Below, piece by piece: positions 49,441 through 56,862 of a stretch of DNA of 64,000 nucleotides. The translations under genes were made by a program, and so were the position numbers. The notes below the pieces were generated by a model. It saw nothing but the letters and a program-made list of their open reading frames with translations, did no database searches and was not told the origin of the DNA. The DNA comes from PALSA-129 sp050014595. GTDB lineage: Bacteria; Acidobacteriota; Terriglobia; Bryobacterales; Bryobacteraceae. The stretch's first letter is position 1. Each line of letters begins with the position of its first letter. The DNA is taken from the NCBI GenBank assembly GCA_050014595.1, contig JBEKDA010000010.1, positions 55,661 to 119,660 of the forward strand. Reading direction: 5' to 3'.

Positions 49441-50394
49441 CTACGTCTTCAGTTCCGCCACAATCTCCGTGGCGATTTCGCGGGCTTTGTCCAGCTCGCC
49501 GGGCGCCAGGCTGATGGCGCCCACGCGCGCGTGACCGCCGCCCCCGTAGCGCTCGCAGATCGTGGCCAGGTTATGCTTGGGCACTTGCGCCGCCCAGGGG
49601 TTCGAACCCACCGAAATCTTCGTGCGGAAGCTGGAAGGGCTGACCGACACGGTGTATCGCGAGGCGGGAAACAAGTAGTACGGGATAAACTTGTTGTAGC
49701 CCTCCACATCGTAGCCCGCCAGATCGAAGAACACCACGCCGTCGGCCTCGTGCGCGCGCCCCTGGATGATGGCCTTGATTTCCAGGTGGCGCCGGTAGAG
49801 CGGCTGGTACAGCGCCTGGATTTCCGGCTCGGCGAGAATCTCCGCAAGCTGCCAGCGTTGCATCCAGCCGATGATCTTCTGCACGATATCGGAACCTTTG
49901 GCGGCTTCGATCACCAGCGTCAGCTTCATGGCCGGCGCGCCCAGTTCCACGGCCGTCCGAGCGTCGGGATACTGCGCGCCGTCGATAATCAGCGACCACT
50001 TGACCAGCTCGTCGAGATCCGCCGCCTGGAACCCCCATCGCTCCCGGGCCACCGTGTTGATGAACGATGTGCAGGATTTGTAGGCCGGGTCGTACAACTT
50101 ACGGCCGCTGGTATCGCGGCGGAAGTGCTCGGCGTCTTCGGGCGTCAGGAAGGCGCTCTGATGATGGTCGAACCACCACGTGAGGCGTGGGTCGCTCGAA
50201 TACTTGAAATCCACGATGGCGTTTTCGTCGCCGTCGAACAGCGACGGCTCGAACAACTGGGAAGCCTTGTGGGCCATCCCCGTATATCCAAACTCCGCGC
50301 CCGGGTGAACTGCTCCCGCGATGAAGCGGCTGAAGTAGGCAGCGGAGGCTGCCCCGTCAAAACAATGGTCGTGGTACAACACTCGTTCCAGCAT
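49441..50394 (-). CDS. DHH-family phosphoesterase
   Basis: A 317-aa protein: YHDHCFDGAASAAYFSRF at the N-terminus, AIVDFKY, then WWFDHHQSAF, the DHH motif that binds Mn2+, and a DHHA1-like C-terminus with ERYGGGGHARVGAISL. This layout matches DHH/DHHA1 phosphoesterases such as NrnA-like nanoRNases or pAp phosphatases. It should hydrolyse a short nucleotide or oligonucleotide. Single gene, divergent from dCMP deaminase by 113 nt. Confidence 0.85.
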   Translation of the reverse strand: MLERVLYHDHCFDGAASAAYFSRFIAGAVHPGAEFGYTGMAHKASQLFEPSLFDGDENAIVDFKYSSDPRLTWWFDHHQSAFLTPEDAEHFRRDTSGRKLYDPAYKSCTSFINTVARERWGFQAADLDELVKWSLIIDGAQYPDARTAVELGAPAMKLTLVIEAAKGSDIVQKIIGWMQRWQLAEILAEPEIQALYQPLYRRHLEIKAIIQGRAHEADGVVFFDLAGYDVEGYNKFIPYYLFPASRYTVSVSPSSFRTKISVGSNPWAAQVPKHNLATICERYGGGGHARVGAISLAPGELDKAREIATEIVAELKT

Positions 50395-50507
50395 CTGGAT
50401 AGAGAGGAAAGCTTTTCAGCTTGCCTGAACTGTGCGCAAAATGCAAGTCGCCAAACCTGAAAGTTACCGCCCGGGCCGCCCGAGTCTGTTACATTTGATA
50501 AAACCCT

Positions 50508-50960
50508 ATGCGTACCATCCCCGGCTGGGACCAATATTATCTGGAGATTTGCAAGGTGGTTGCGGCGCGCAGCAAGGACCCGAATACCCAGATCGGGTGC
50601 GTCATCGTCGGGCCCAACCACGAAATCCGCTCCACCGGATACAACTCGTTTCCCCGCGGCATCCGCGACGACGTGCCGGAAAGATCGGTGCGGCCCGCCA
50701 AGTATCTGTGGATCGAGCACGCCGAGCGCAACGCCATATGCAATGCGGCCCGCGCCGGAACGGCCACCCAAGGCTGCACCATCTATGTCGAGATCATGCC
50801 CTGCATGGATTGCGCGCGCGCTGTCGTGCAGGCGGGCATCATCCAGGTGATTGTCTCCGCCACCCGCATGCAGGAATACTCCAGCGAGTATTACAACGAA
50901 CATTTCGGCATGGTCGAAGTGCTGTTCCGGGAGGCCGGCGTAGTGGTGCGGCAGGTTTAG
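50508..50960 (+). CDS. Deoxycytidylate deaminase
   Basis: A 150-aa zinc-dependent deaminase: SKDPNTQIGCVIVGPNHEIR, the HAE motif in IEHAERNAICNAAR, and PCMDCARAVVQAGI with the zinc cysteines. The YNSFPRGIRDDVPERSVRP loop is typical of dCMP deaminase, which makes dUMP for thymidylate synthesis. TTGATA/GATAAA lies 5-7 nt before the ATG and there is no Shine-Dalgarno. Its last four bases overlap the convergent zinc-ribbon gene. Confidence 0.9.
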   Translation: MRTIPGWDQYYLEICKVVAARSKDPNTQIGCVIVGPNHEIRSTGYNSFPRGIRDDVPERSVRPAKYLWIEHAERNAICNAARAGTATQGCTIYVEIMPCMDCARAVVQAGIIQVIVSATRMQEYSSEYYNEHFGMVEVLFREAGVVVRQV

Positions 50961-51202
50961 CGGATCTCGCTCCGGCCCGGCGGAGTGGCCTGGTCGTCGG
51001 CGACCTTGCGCTCCTCATCGGCGTGCTCCTCATCCGCCGTGGGGGAGAGATAAGTGTAGAAGCGATTTTGGCAGTTTCGGCAACGCTGGGGTACCCGGCG
51101 CAAAGCCTGCATCAGGGCATCCCAGGCTCCCCGTTGCTGCGAGCGACGCACATCCCGACCCCCGCAGCGCGGACAACGAAGAATGTTGTCGACCGATTTC
51201 AT
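50957..51202 (-). CDS. Small zinc-ribbon protein
   Basis: An 81-aa protein with two CxxC knuckles (LRCPRCGGRDVRRSQQ and QRCRNCQNRFYTY) and a charged, low-complexity tail. The fold is probably a zinc ribbon that binds nucleic acid or protein; no specific function can be given. TATGAT lies about 20 nt before the ATG. It ends inside the dCMP deaminase stop region, with a 4-nt convergent overlap. Confidence 0.65.
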   Translation of the reverse strand: MKSVDNILRCPRCGGRDVRRSQQRGAWDALMQALRRVPQRCRNCQNRFYTYLSPTADEEHADEERKVADDQATPPGRSEIR

Positions 51203-51317
51203 CGCTCGGATACCTTGAGCCGATCATAACATCATCTGCGGCAAAATCAACGCTCGTCAAGGGCCAAATATGCCGCTCGGCGCTCCGCTGGCGCACCCGA
51301 ACGCTACGTACTGTGCT

Positions 51318-52244
51318 TCAGGACAGTAACTCCCCGAGGTCGCCCGGCTCGCCAAATTTCAGCCCTCTCAACGTTGGCGCAATCGCTCGGAGTAATCCGG
51401 TCAACACCCCGCCGGCCCCTACTTCAATACACCGCATCACGCCGTGAGCCGCCAGGTAGTCGACCGTCTCGGCCCAGCGTACGGGATTTGGCACCTGTTC
51501 GAACAGGCCCCTTCGCGCTTCTTCGCCCGTGCGGATCGCGGCCGCCTGCCAGTTGTTCACCAGCGGACACTCCAGATCCCGGAATTCGGTGGTATTCAGA
51601 TCGACCAGGAGCCGTTCCTGCGCCGGCTTCATGAGGGCGCAGTGAAACGGCGCGCTCACCGGCAGCAGAACCGCGCGCCGCGCGCCGGCTGCTTTGGCCA
51701 GTTCCATGGCGCGGCCCACCGCCGCGGCATGGCCGGCGATCACCACCTGCTCCGGCGAGTTCAGGTTGGCTGCGCTGACGATTTCCCCCTGCGCCGCTTC
51801 CGCCAGGATCGAATCCAGCTTGCCCGTGGGCAGCTTGAGGATGGCGGCCATGGCGCCCACTCCGGCGGGGACGGCCTCTTGCATGTAGCGCCCGCGGTTG
51901 CGGACCAGCCGGACCGCATCGGCAAAGCGCAGGCTTCCCGCCGCCACCAGCGCCGAATATTCGCCCAGGCTGTGGCCCGCCACGAAATCCGGCGCAAGGC
52001 CGTTCTCGCGCAATACCGCATGCGCGGCTGTGGAAACCGTGAGCAAGGCGGGCTGCGTGTTCTCGGTGAGCTTGAGTTGCTCTTCGGGTCCTTCGAAGCA
52101 GAGGCGGGAGAGGGCAAAGCCGAGCGCATCGTCGGCCTCCTCAAAGACGCGTCGCGCGGCGGCGTGCGTATCGGCCAGAGCCTTCCCCATTCCAGCGAAT
52201 TGGGAGCCTTGGCCAGGGAAGAGAAATGCGGTGGTGGGTGTCAA
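51318..52244 (-). CDS. fabD: Malonyl-CoA:ACP transacylase
   Basis: A 308-aa FabD: FLFPGQGSQFAGMGKAL at the N-terminus, the catalytic Ser92 in GHSLGEYSALVAAG, RGRYMQEAVPAGVGAM with the substrate-binding Arg, and the catalytic His region SAPFHCALM. It loads malonyl groups onto acyl carrier protein for fatty-acid synthesis. It is alone here, away from other fab genes. The start appears to be TTG, 6 nt after a consensus TATAAT, with no Shine-Dalgarno, which is unusual for a housekeeping gene. The next in-frame Met is Met19, inside the conserved motif. Confidence 0.93.
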   Translation of the reverse strand: MTPTTAFLFPGQGSQFAGMGKALADTHAAARRVFEEADDALGFALSRLCFEGPEEQLKLTENTQPALLTVSTAAHAVLRENGLAPDFVAGHSLGEYSALVAAGSLRFADAVRLVRNRGRYMQEAVPAGVGAMAAILKLPTGKLDSILAEAAQGEIVSAANLNSPEQVVIAGHAAAVGRAMELAKAAGARRAVLLPVSAPFHCALMKPAQERLLVDLNTTEFRDLECPLVNNWQAAAIRTGEEARRGLFEQVPNPVRWAETVDYLAAHGVMRCIEVGAGGVLTGLLRAIAPTLRGLKFGEPGDLGELLS

Positions 52245-52250
52245 AGATCG

Positions 52251-52256
52251 ATTATA
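52251..52256 (-). promoter_or_regulatory. Consensus -10 (TATAAT) of fabD, giving a leaderless TTG start
   Basis: TATAAT on the minus strand, 6 nt before the TTG at 52244. Transcription would start at or next to the start codon. No -35 is seen at the normal distance. Confidence 0.5.
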
Positions 52257-52335
52257 CCGGCTGGCACGGCTGCGCCCGGCCGCGGCTCATGCCGGTTTCC
52301 GCTCCGGTCCGGCCCGCGTTTCCGCCGCTCGTACC

Positions 52336-52382
52336 CCCGGCTTGAGGTAGTGCGCTACATTTAGCGCACTACCCGGCTTGAG
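52336..52382. repeat. Perfect 12-bp hairpin flanked by an 11-bp direct repeat
   Basis: Stem GGTAGTGCGCTA / TAGCGCACTACC (52346-52373) with the 4-nt loop CATT. It is flanked by CCCGGCTTGAG on both sides (52336-52346 and 52372-52382), which looks like a target-site duplication around a small mobile hairpin. It lies upstream of both fabD and the M28 gene. Confidence 0.7.
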
Positions 52383-52439
52383 CCATGACGCCGCAACGCG
52401 CTACAATCACCATGCTCCCATTTGCACTCAAGAGGTCCT

Positions 52440-54635
52440 ATGCGCCGAATTATTATCAGTTGTTCGCTTGCGGCTGCACTCACGGTTGCCGTGCTCTGCA
52501 GCGTGCAGGCTCAGCAGACCGCTGCACAAGGAAAGGCTAAGCCGGCGAAGTCCGGCGCGGCCAAAGCGGCCCCCGCGCCCAGTTACGGAAACGCGGATGC
52601 CATCACCGAAAACGAGTTGAAGGTGTACGACTACTTCCTCGCCTCCGATCAACTGGAAGGCCGTTATTTCCCGTCGCGCGGGTATGACACCGCCGCGCTC
52701 TACGTCGCCAGCCATCTGGCCGAATGGGGTCTCAAACCCGGCGGCAGCACTACGGGCACAAATGGCCCTCTGCAACCTTATTTCATGCCCATCGAGATGG
52801 CCGCAAGAACGATCGTACCGGAGGATAGCAAGGCATCCCTCACCGCCCCGGCAGCCGGCGGCGGACGCGGCGGATTTGGCGGCGGCGCCGGCGGCGGGCA
52901 AGGCGGAGGAGCGCGTGGCGGACAAGGCGGTGGAGCGGGCGCCGGCGGCGCCAATGCGGCGCCGGCCCCACCCACAACCACCGATTTTGAATATGGCAAG
53001 GAATGGACCTTCGGTGGCGGAGGCGGCGGCGGTGGACGCGGCGGACCTGCCGTCGAGCCTCTCGACGTCTCGGCCAATCTGATATTTGCCGGCAACGGCT
53101 ACGTCATCAACAAGACCAAAATCAATCCCTACGAAGGCATCGACGTCAAGGGCAAAATCATCGTGGTTGCCGGCGTTCCTCCTGAGCTTGCGGCCCAACA
53201 GGGCGGCGGTGGTGGACGCGGGCGCGGTGGCAGAGGCGGCGCGGATACTCCGGCCGCTGGCGCGGCAGGCCAGGCGGCAGCCGCCGGCGGAGCGCCGCCC
53301 GTCGCCGCGGCCCAACCCGCGGCGGCTGCCGGCGGTGGACGCGGCGCCGCACCGCCGAATCCCCTCGGCGAAGCCTGCACCGACTTTCTGACGCCCGAAC
53401 AATACGGCGCCAAGAACGGCGCTCTGGCCGTCGTCACGGTGGCCAACTTTACGCAGCTCGCCACCATGAGTAATGCCGGCGGCGCGGCCGGCCGTGGGGG
53501 ACGCGGAGGCGGTGGCCGTGGTGGCGCCGCGCTCAATGGTCCTCCCTTCTCGCCCGTTAAATTCCAGCAGACCTCGGCCTGTCCCGCCGTGCCTTCCGTG
53601 ACCGCCGGCCTCGAGCTCACCAACGCGCTCTTCCAGGGCGAGCGCGTGACCGGCTCGCAGGTCTTTTACGATACCGGCTCCAACACCAAGCTGGATTCGT
53701 TCGCTCTCAATGCCGCCAAAAAGCTCAACCTCCATGTCGCCGTCCACACCGAACAGGGCCACGCCGAAAACGTTGTCGGCATCCTGGAAGGCAGCGACCC
53801 CGTTCTCAAGAACGAGTTCGTAGTGATGAGCGCCCATCTCGACCATATCGGCCTCAGCGCGCCGCTGCCCGACGGCCACAACGTCAACAACGGCGCCGAT
53901 GACGACGGTTCCGGATCCACCGGCATGCTCGGTATCGCTCACGCCTACGCCGAAGGCGCCGCCAAGGGCATGCGGCCCAAGCGTTCCATCATTTTCCTGT
54001 GGAATGGCGGCGAAGAGCGAGGTCTGTGGGGCTCCCAGTATTTCACCGAGTTCCCGCCCATCGACCTCACCAAAGTGGTCGCCGATCTCAACATGGATAT
54101 GATCGGCCGCACCAAGAACGCGAATTCCGTGGACCCTACCGCGAACCACTTCCTCGTGGATCCGGGTGAAGTCCTGGTGGTCGGTCCCAACATCTCGAGC
54201 GACGATCTGGGCTCGACCATCGACACCCTCAACGCCGGCTATCAGAAACTCAAGATCAATCACTTTTACGATGTGACCGCTCCGGATGCCACTCATGATA
54301 ACCTCGGGCCGCAGCCCAACGGCCAGCGCATCTTCTACCGCAGCGACCATTACAATTTCGCCAAGATGGGAATCCCCATCGCGTTCTTCACCGTCGGATT
54401 GCACGTCGATTATCATCGGCCCACCGACACGCCGGAGAAGATCGACTACAAGGAAATCCAGGTGGTCTCGAAGACCGTGGCGGCCGTTGGATGGCAGCTC
54501 GCCAATGACCCCGGCCGGCCTAAGCTGAAGGCCAATCTTCCGGACCAGTTGATCAAAGACATGGACACCGCGCAGAAAGCCGGCTGGGGCAAGATCACCC
54601 CCGTGCTGCCGCCGCTGCCCGGCGAGCCCTACTGA
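52440..54635 (+). CDS. Secreted M28-family metallopeptidase
   Basis: A 731-aa protein with a signal peptide (about 1-25). The M28 zinc domain is C-terminal (about 440-690): AHLDHIGLSAP, NNGADDDGSGSTGMLGIA, LWNGGEERGLWGS, DLNMDMIGR and SDHYNFAKMGIPI supply the expected His/Asp/Glu ligands. A PA-like segment precedes it and is broken by three Gly/Ala-rich blocks (about 140-175, 190-210 and 255-305), similar to the insert in the M14 peptidase at 17850. It should release N-terminal residues from peptides outside the cytoplasm. AGAGGT precedes the ATG at 52440; TACAAT lies at 52402-52407. Confidence 0.9.
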   Translation: MRRIIISCSLAAALTVAVLCSVQAQQTAAQGKAKPAKSGAAKAAPAPSYGNADAITENELKVYDYFLASDQLEGRYFPSRGYDTAALYVASHLAEWGLKPGGSTTGTNGPLQPYFMPIEMAARTIVPEDSKASLTAPAAGGGRGGFGGGAGGGQGGGARGGQGGGAGAGGANAAPAPPTTTDFEYGKEWTFGGGGGGGGRGGPAVEPLDVSANLIFAGNGYVINKTKINPYEGIDVKGKIIVVAGVPPELAAQQGGGGGRGRGGRGGADTPAAGAAGQAAAAGGAPPVAAAQPAAAAGGGRGAAPPNPLGEACTDFLTPEQYGAKNGALAVVTVANFTQLATMSNAGGAAGRGGRGGGGRGGAALNGPPFSPVKFQQTSACPAVPSVTAGLELTNALFQGERVTGSQVFYDTGSNTKLDSFALNAAKKLNLHVAVHTEQGHAENVVGILEGSDPVLKNEFVVMSAHLDHIGLSAPLPDGHNVNNGADDDGSGSTGMLGIAHAYAEGAAKGMRPKRSIIFLWNGGEERGLWGSQYFTEFPPIDLTKVVADLNMDMIGRTKNANSVDPTANHFLVDPGEVLVVGPNISSDDLGSTIDTLNAGYQKLKINHFYDVTAPDATHDNLGPQPNGQRIFYRSDHYNFAKMGIPIAFFTVGLHVDYHRPTDTPEKIDYKEIQVVSKTVAAVGWQLANDPGRPKLKANLPDQLIKDMDTAQKAGWGKITPVLPPLPGEPY

Positions 54636-54645
54636 CTCGAATCTG

Positions 54646-54687
54646 GTTGCCGGCGATTTTCGGGTAACCACCGGAATCGCCGGTAAC
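54646..54687. terminator. Bidirectional terminator-like hairpin
   Basis: A long stem, GGTTGCCGGCGATT pairing with AATCGCCGGTAACC with one mismatch, between the converging M28 peptidase gene and the HNH gene. TTTT occurs in the loop side rather than after the stem. Confidence 0.55.
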
Positions 54688-54704
54688 CGTACGCTTAGGC
54701 CCGA

Positions 54705-55400
54705 TCATCTCCCTCGCTGAAACAGTTGTCGGTCCATTTCAGCAAGTTCAGGCAGGTGTTGCAGTTTCAGTACGTGCCGAACCACGATCTTATGGCTTTG
54801 CCGCGGATCCGAAAGCTCGTCCCATTCCTCCTGGGTGCGCTCGTCCAAGCCATTCACAAATTCGGCAGCTCGTACGACCCAGCGCCTGACCAGGTTAGCA
54901 ACCGTGAACCTGTCTTCGCGCAGCCCGCCGCGGTTCAAATCACATAACCGGATCGTTTCCGAGGCGCGCAACCGATCCGCCTCATTGAGAGTCGGATGCG
55001 GTTCGATGTCGCCCTCCGGACCGATCCAGAAGAACCATTCGGGGTCTTCGGCGTCCGGTTTTACCAGCCTTCCCCGGTGGTCGGCGTGGCCTTTTGACGC
55101 GTTGCAAATTTGACAAACAGGAAACAGATTCTTCCACTCGAACGCGCGCTGCGGAGCAACCCTGCGCGAGATATAGTGCTCGATCTGGGTATAGGACTGC
55201 GATCCAAGCTTACCCTCGCAAAATGCGCACTTGCCCCATGTCAACGCCAGGAGCGGGGTCTTTAGTGCCGACTTTGCTGTTCGAGTTGCCCAATCGCGTT
55301 TCGTTCTGGCCTCAACAATGTGCTTCCAGCGTTCGGTCCAAGCCTTCTTGTTCCGCCGAAGCGCAGCGGGAGCGAGCTGCCGCTGGCGAGTGCGAACCAT
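54705..55400 (-). CDS. ptuB: PtuB-like HNH endonuclease (Septu-type)
   Basis: A 231-aa HNH nuclease of the TIGR02646 type: zinc cysteines CAFC (58-61) and CQIC (96-99), the catalytic core QIEHYISRR with His75, and CNASKGH with Asn100 and Lys103. The C-terminal half is helical. In Septu systems PtuB cuts DNA when the PtuA ATPase senses phage. It starts in TGATG with the ATPase stop, so the two are translated together. The region looks less GC-rich than its neighbours, as for acquired defence genes. No retron reverse transcriptase is nearby. Confidence 0.8.
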   Translation of the reverse strand: MVRTRQRQLAPAALRRNKKAWTERWKHIVEARTKRDWATRTAKSALKTPLLALTWGKCAFCEGKLGSQSYTQIEHYISRRVAPQRAFEWKNLFPVCQICNASKGHADHRGRLVKPDAEDPEWFFWIGPEGDIEPHPTLNEADRLRASETIRLCDLNRGGLREDRFTVANLVRRWVVRAAEFVNGLDERTQEEWDELSDPRQSHKIVVRHVLKLQHLPELAEMDRQLFQRGR

Positions 55401-56809
55401 CAGCCCAGCTTGGCCCGTTGCGGTCGGCGAGTCCCATTTCCTTTAGGGGAGCGACCGTGAGGTAGCTTTCGCGCAGCCTGACCCGTCAACGAATTCAGAA
55501 CGTTCGCCCTCAACTTGTTCGGGGACCTGACGATCAGCCTCAGTTCCTCGCTCCTTTCGGACAGATTCTCAGACAAGGTATCAAGCTGTTTTCGCTTGGA
55601 TTGAGTCAGCTTCCCAACAGCTTCTTCCCTCTTCAGGTTGTCCCACACCTTCAGATCGCCCTCAGTTTGCACGTCGAACCGGCTCTCGACTCCGAAAATG
55701 TCCTTCAGGGTCGCCGTGACGCTTTCGCCGAACGGCGCAGCCTGTGGAGGAGATGCATGCGCGACGCCGCTTTCATCGAGAGTCAAGACGTGGATACGAG
55801 AATCCGGACAGGAAGAAATGACAAACGGGGAATGAGAACTGGCGATGATCTGCACCTTGGGCAGGGCCTTTCGCGTTGCCGGTAGAAGGGTCCGTTGCCA
55901 ACGGGGATGGAGGTAGATGTCGATCTCATCCAAAAGCAGGATCCCTTCCCCCGCCGACTTAGCTCCGTTGGTCAGCTCAGTTTGGTCTTGCCGCATCATG
56001 AAGTCGGCCAACCATCCGACCGTCGTGCGAACGCCGTCGGAAAGTTGCGAGAAGTTCAGTTTCTTTCCGTGAATGTTCAGACGAGGCTCCAATATCGGCC
56101 CAAGCTCCACATCCATTCGGAGGTCATCGTTGCCGCAAACAAGCTTGAGAGCGTCCTGAAATCGCGTGAGAGATTGCTCATACGAGTCGAATTCCTGGCC
56201 CCGTTCCTTGGCTAGCGCCCTCCTGCTAAACAGATCCACCAGCCAGCGCTGTATCGCCCTATTCTGAACGGTCGCCTCAAAAGCCAAACAGTCGTCGGTC
56301 GAGCGTCTCAGAGATTCCATCTTCGCCGGTGTGTCGACGTACGAGAGCGCTCGAACCGGCGCGTAGGCGCCCACTGTGAAGGGATGTTTCTTGTTGGGAC
56401 TGCTCCCGCCGCCGAAGCGCGACCAACAAGGTCCCGAGCGGCAATCGCCCGTCTCGTCGGCCAATCCCCCCAGCCCCAATGACCTCACCAAATTCTGGAG
56501 TTCTTCCCACTCGCCGTCAAGACCAACAGTTACGGCAATGATATATGGGGGATCATGCTCCGGTGCGACATGTACAAGCGCTCTGGATTTCGGACCTCTG
56601 AGAAAATGCCGCCATTCGTCCTCCGGGAAGCCGTAGCCCCACCAGGATAGCGCCCACGCAATCGCCCGCAGTACGGTAGACTTGCCCGACCCGTTTACAC
56701 CAGCGAGAATGTGCGGGCCAAGATGCGGCCTGTCATGGCCGTCTGAAAAGTCGATGTCGAGTCTTTCGAATGGCCCGATGTTCTCGGCGATCAGTCGCAT
56801 CAGCGGCAT
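55400..56809 (-). CDS. ptuA: PtuA-like AAA ATPase (Septu-type)
   Basis: A 469-aa ABC/SMC-like ATPase of the AAA_15/AAA_21 kind: Walker A GVNGSGKST (37-45), an inserted helical region (about 100-240), an ABC-signature-like LNFSQLSDGVRT (251-262), Walker B LLLDEID (291-297) and the H-loop His326 in IIASSHSPF. The C-terminal 100 residues are helical and basic. With the HNH gene it forms a Septu-like pair; OLD-family or other ATPase-nuclease systems are alternatives. The ATG at 56809 or 56800 is the likely start (MPLMRLIAENIGPF); upstream residues do not fit the fold. Confidence 0.8.
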   Translation of the reverse strand: MPLMRLIAENIGPFERLDIDFSDGHDRPHLGPHILAGVNGSGKSTVLRAIAWALSWWGYGFPEDEWRHFLRGPKSRALVHVAPEHDPPYIIAVTVGLDGEWEELQNLVRSLGLGGLADETGDCRSGPCWSRFGGGSSPNKKHPFTVGAYAPVRALSYVDTPAKMESLRRSTDDCLAFEATVQNRAIQRWLVDLFSRRALAKERGQEFDSYEQSLTRFQDALKLVCGNDDLRMDVELGPILEPRLNIHGKKLNFSQLSDGVRTTVGWLADFMMRQDQTELTNGAKSAGEGILLLDEIDIYLHPRWQRTLLPATRKALPKVQIIASSHSPFVISSCPDSRIHVLTLDESGVAHASPPQAAPFGESVTATLKDIFGVESRFDVQTEGDLKVWDNLKREEAVGKLTQSKRKQLDTLSENLSERSEELRLIVRSPNKLRANVLNSLTGQAARKLPHGRSPKGNGTRRPQRAKLG

Positions 56810-56848
56810 CGTTCTCAGTCTACCGCTTCTCCACACGCCACCGCGCGC

Positions 56849-56854
56849 TACACT
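56849..56854 (+). promoter_or_regulatory. Possible -10 (GCTACACT) of the dipeptidase gene
   Basis: TACACT, preceded by GC, 8 nt before the ATG at 56863. No Shine-Dalgarno is present in the short leader. This is the same motif seen before the RND adaptor and the sigma factor. Confidence 0.4.
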
Positions 56855-56862
56855 GTCAGTTT

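Noticed and set aside
52428..54671. A 747-codon minus-strand frame
   Set aside because: Antisense to the M28 peptidase; its length follows from the Gly/Ala-rich repeats.
54705..56809. Retron system
   Set aside because: The ATPase/HNH pair also occurs in some retrons, but no reverse transcriptase or msr/msd-like region is present nearby.
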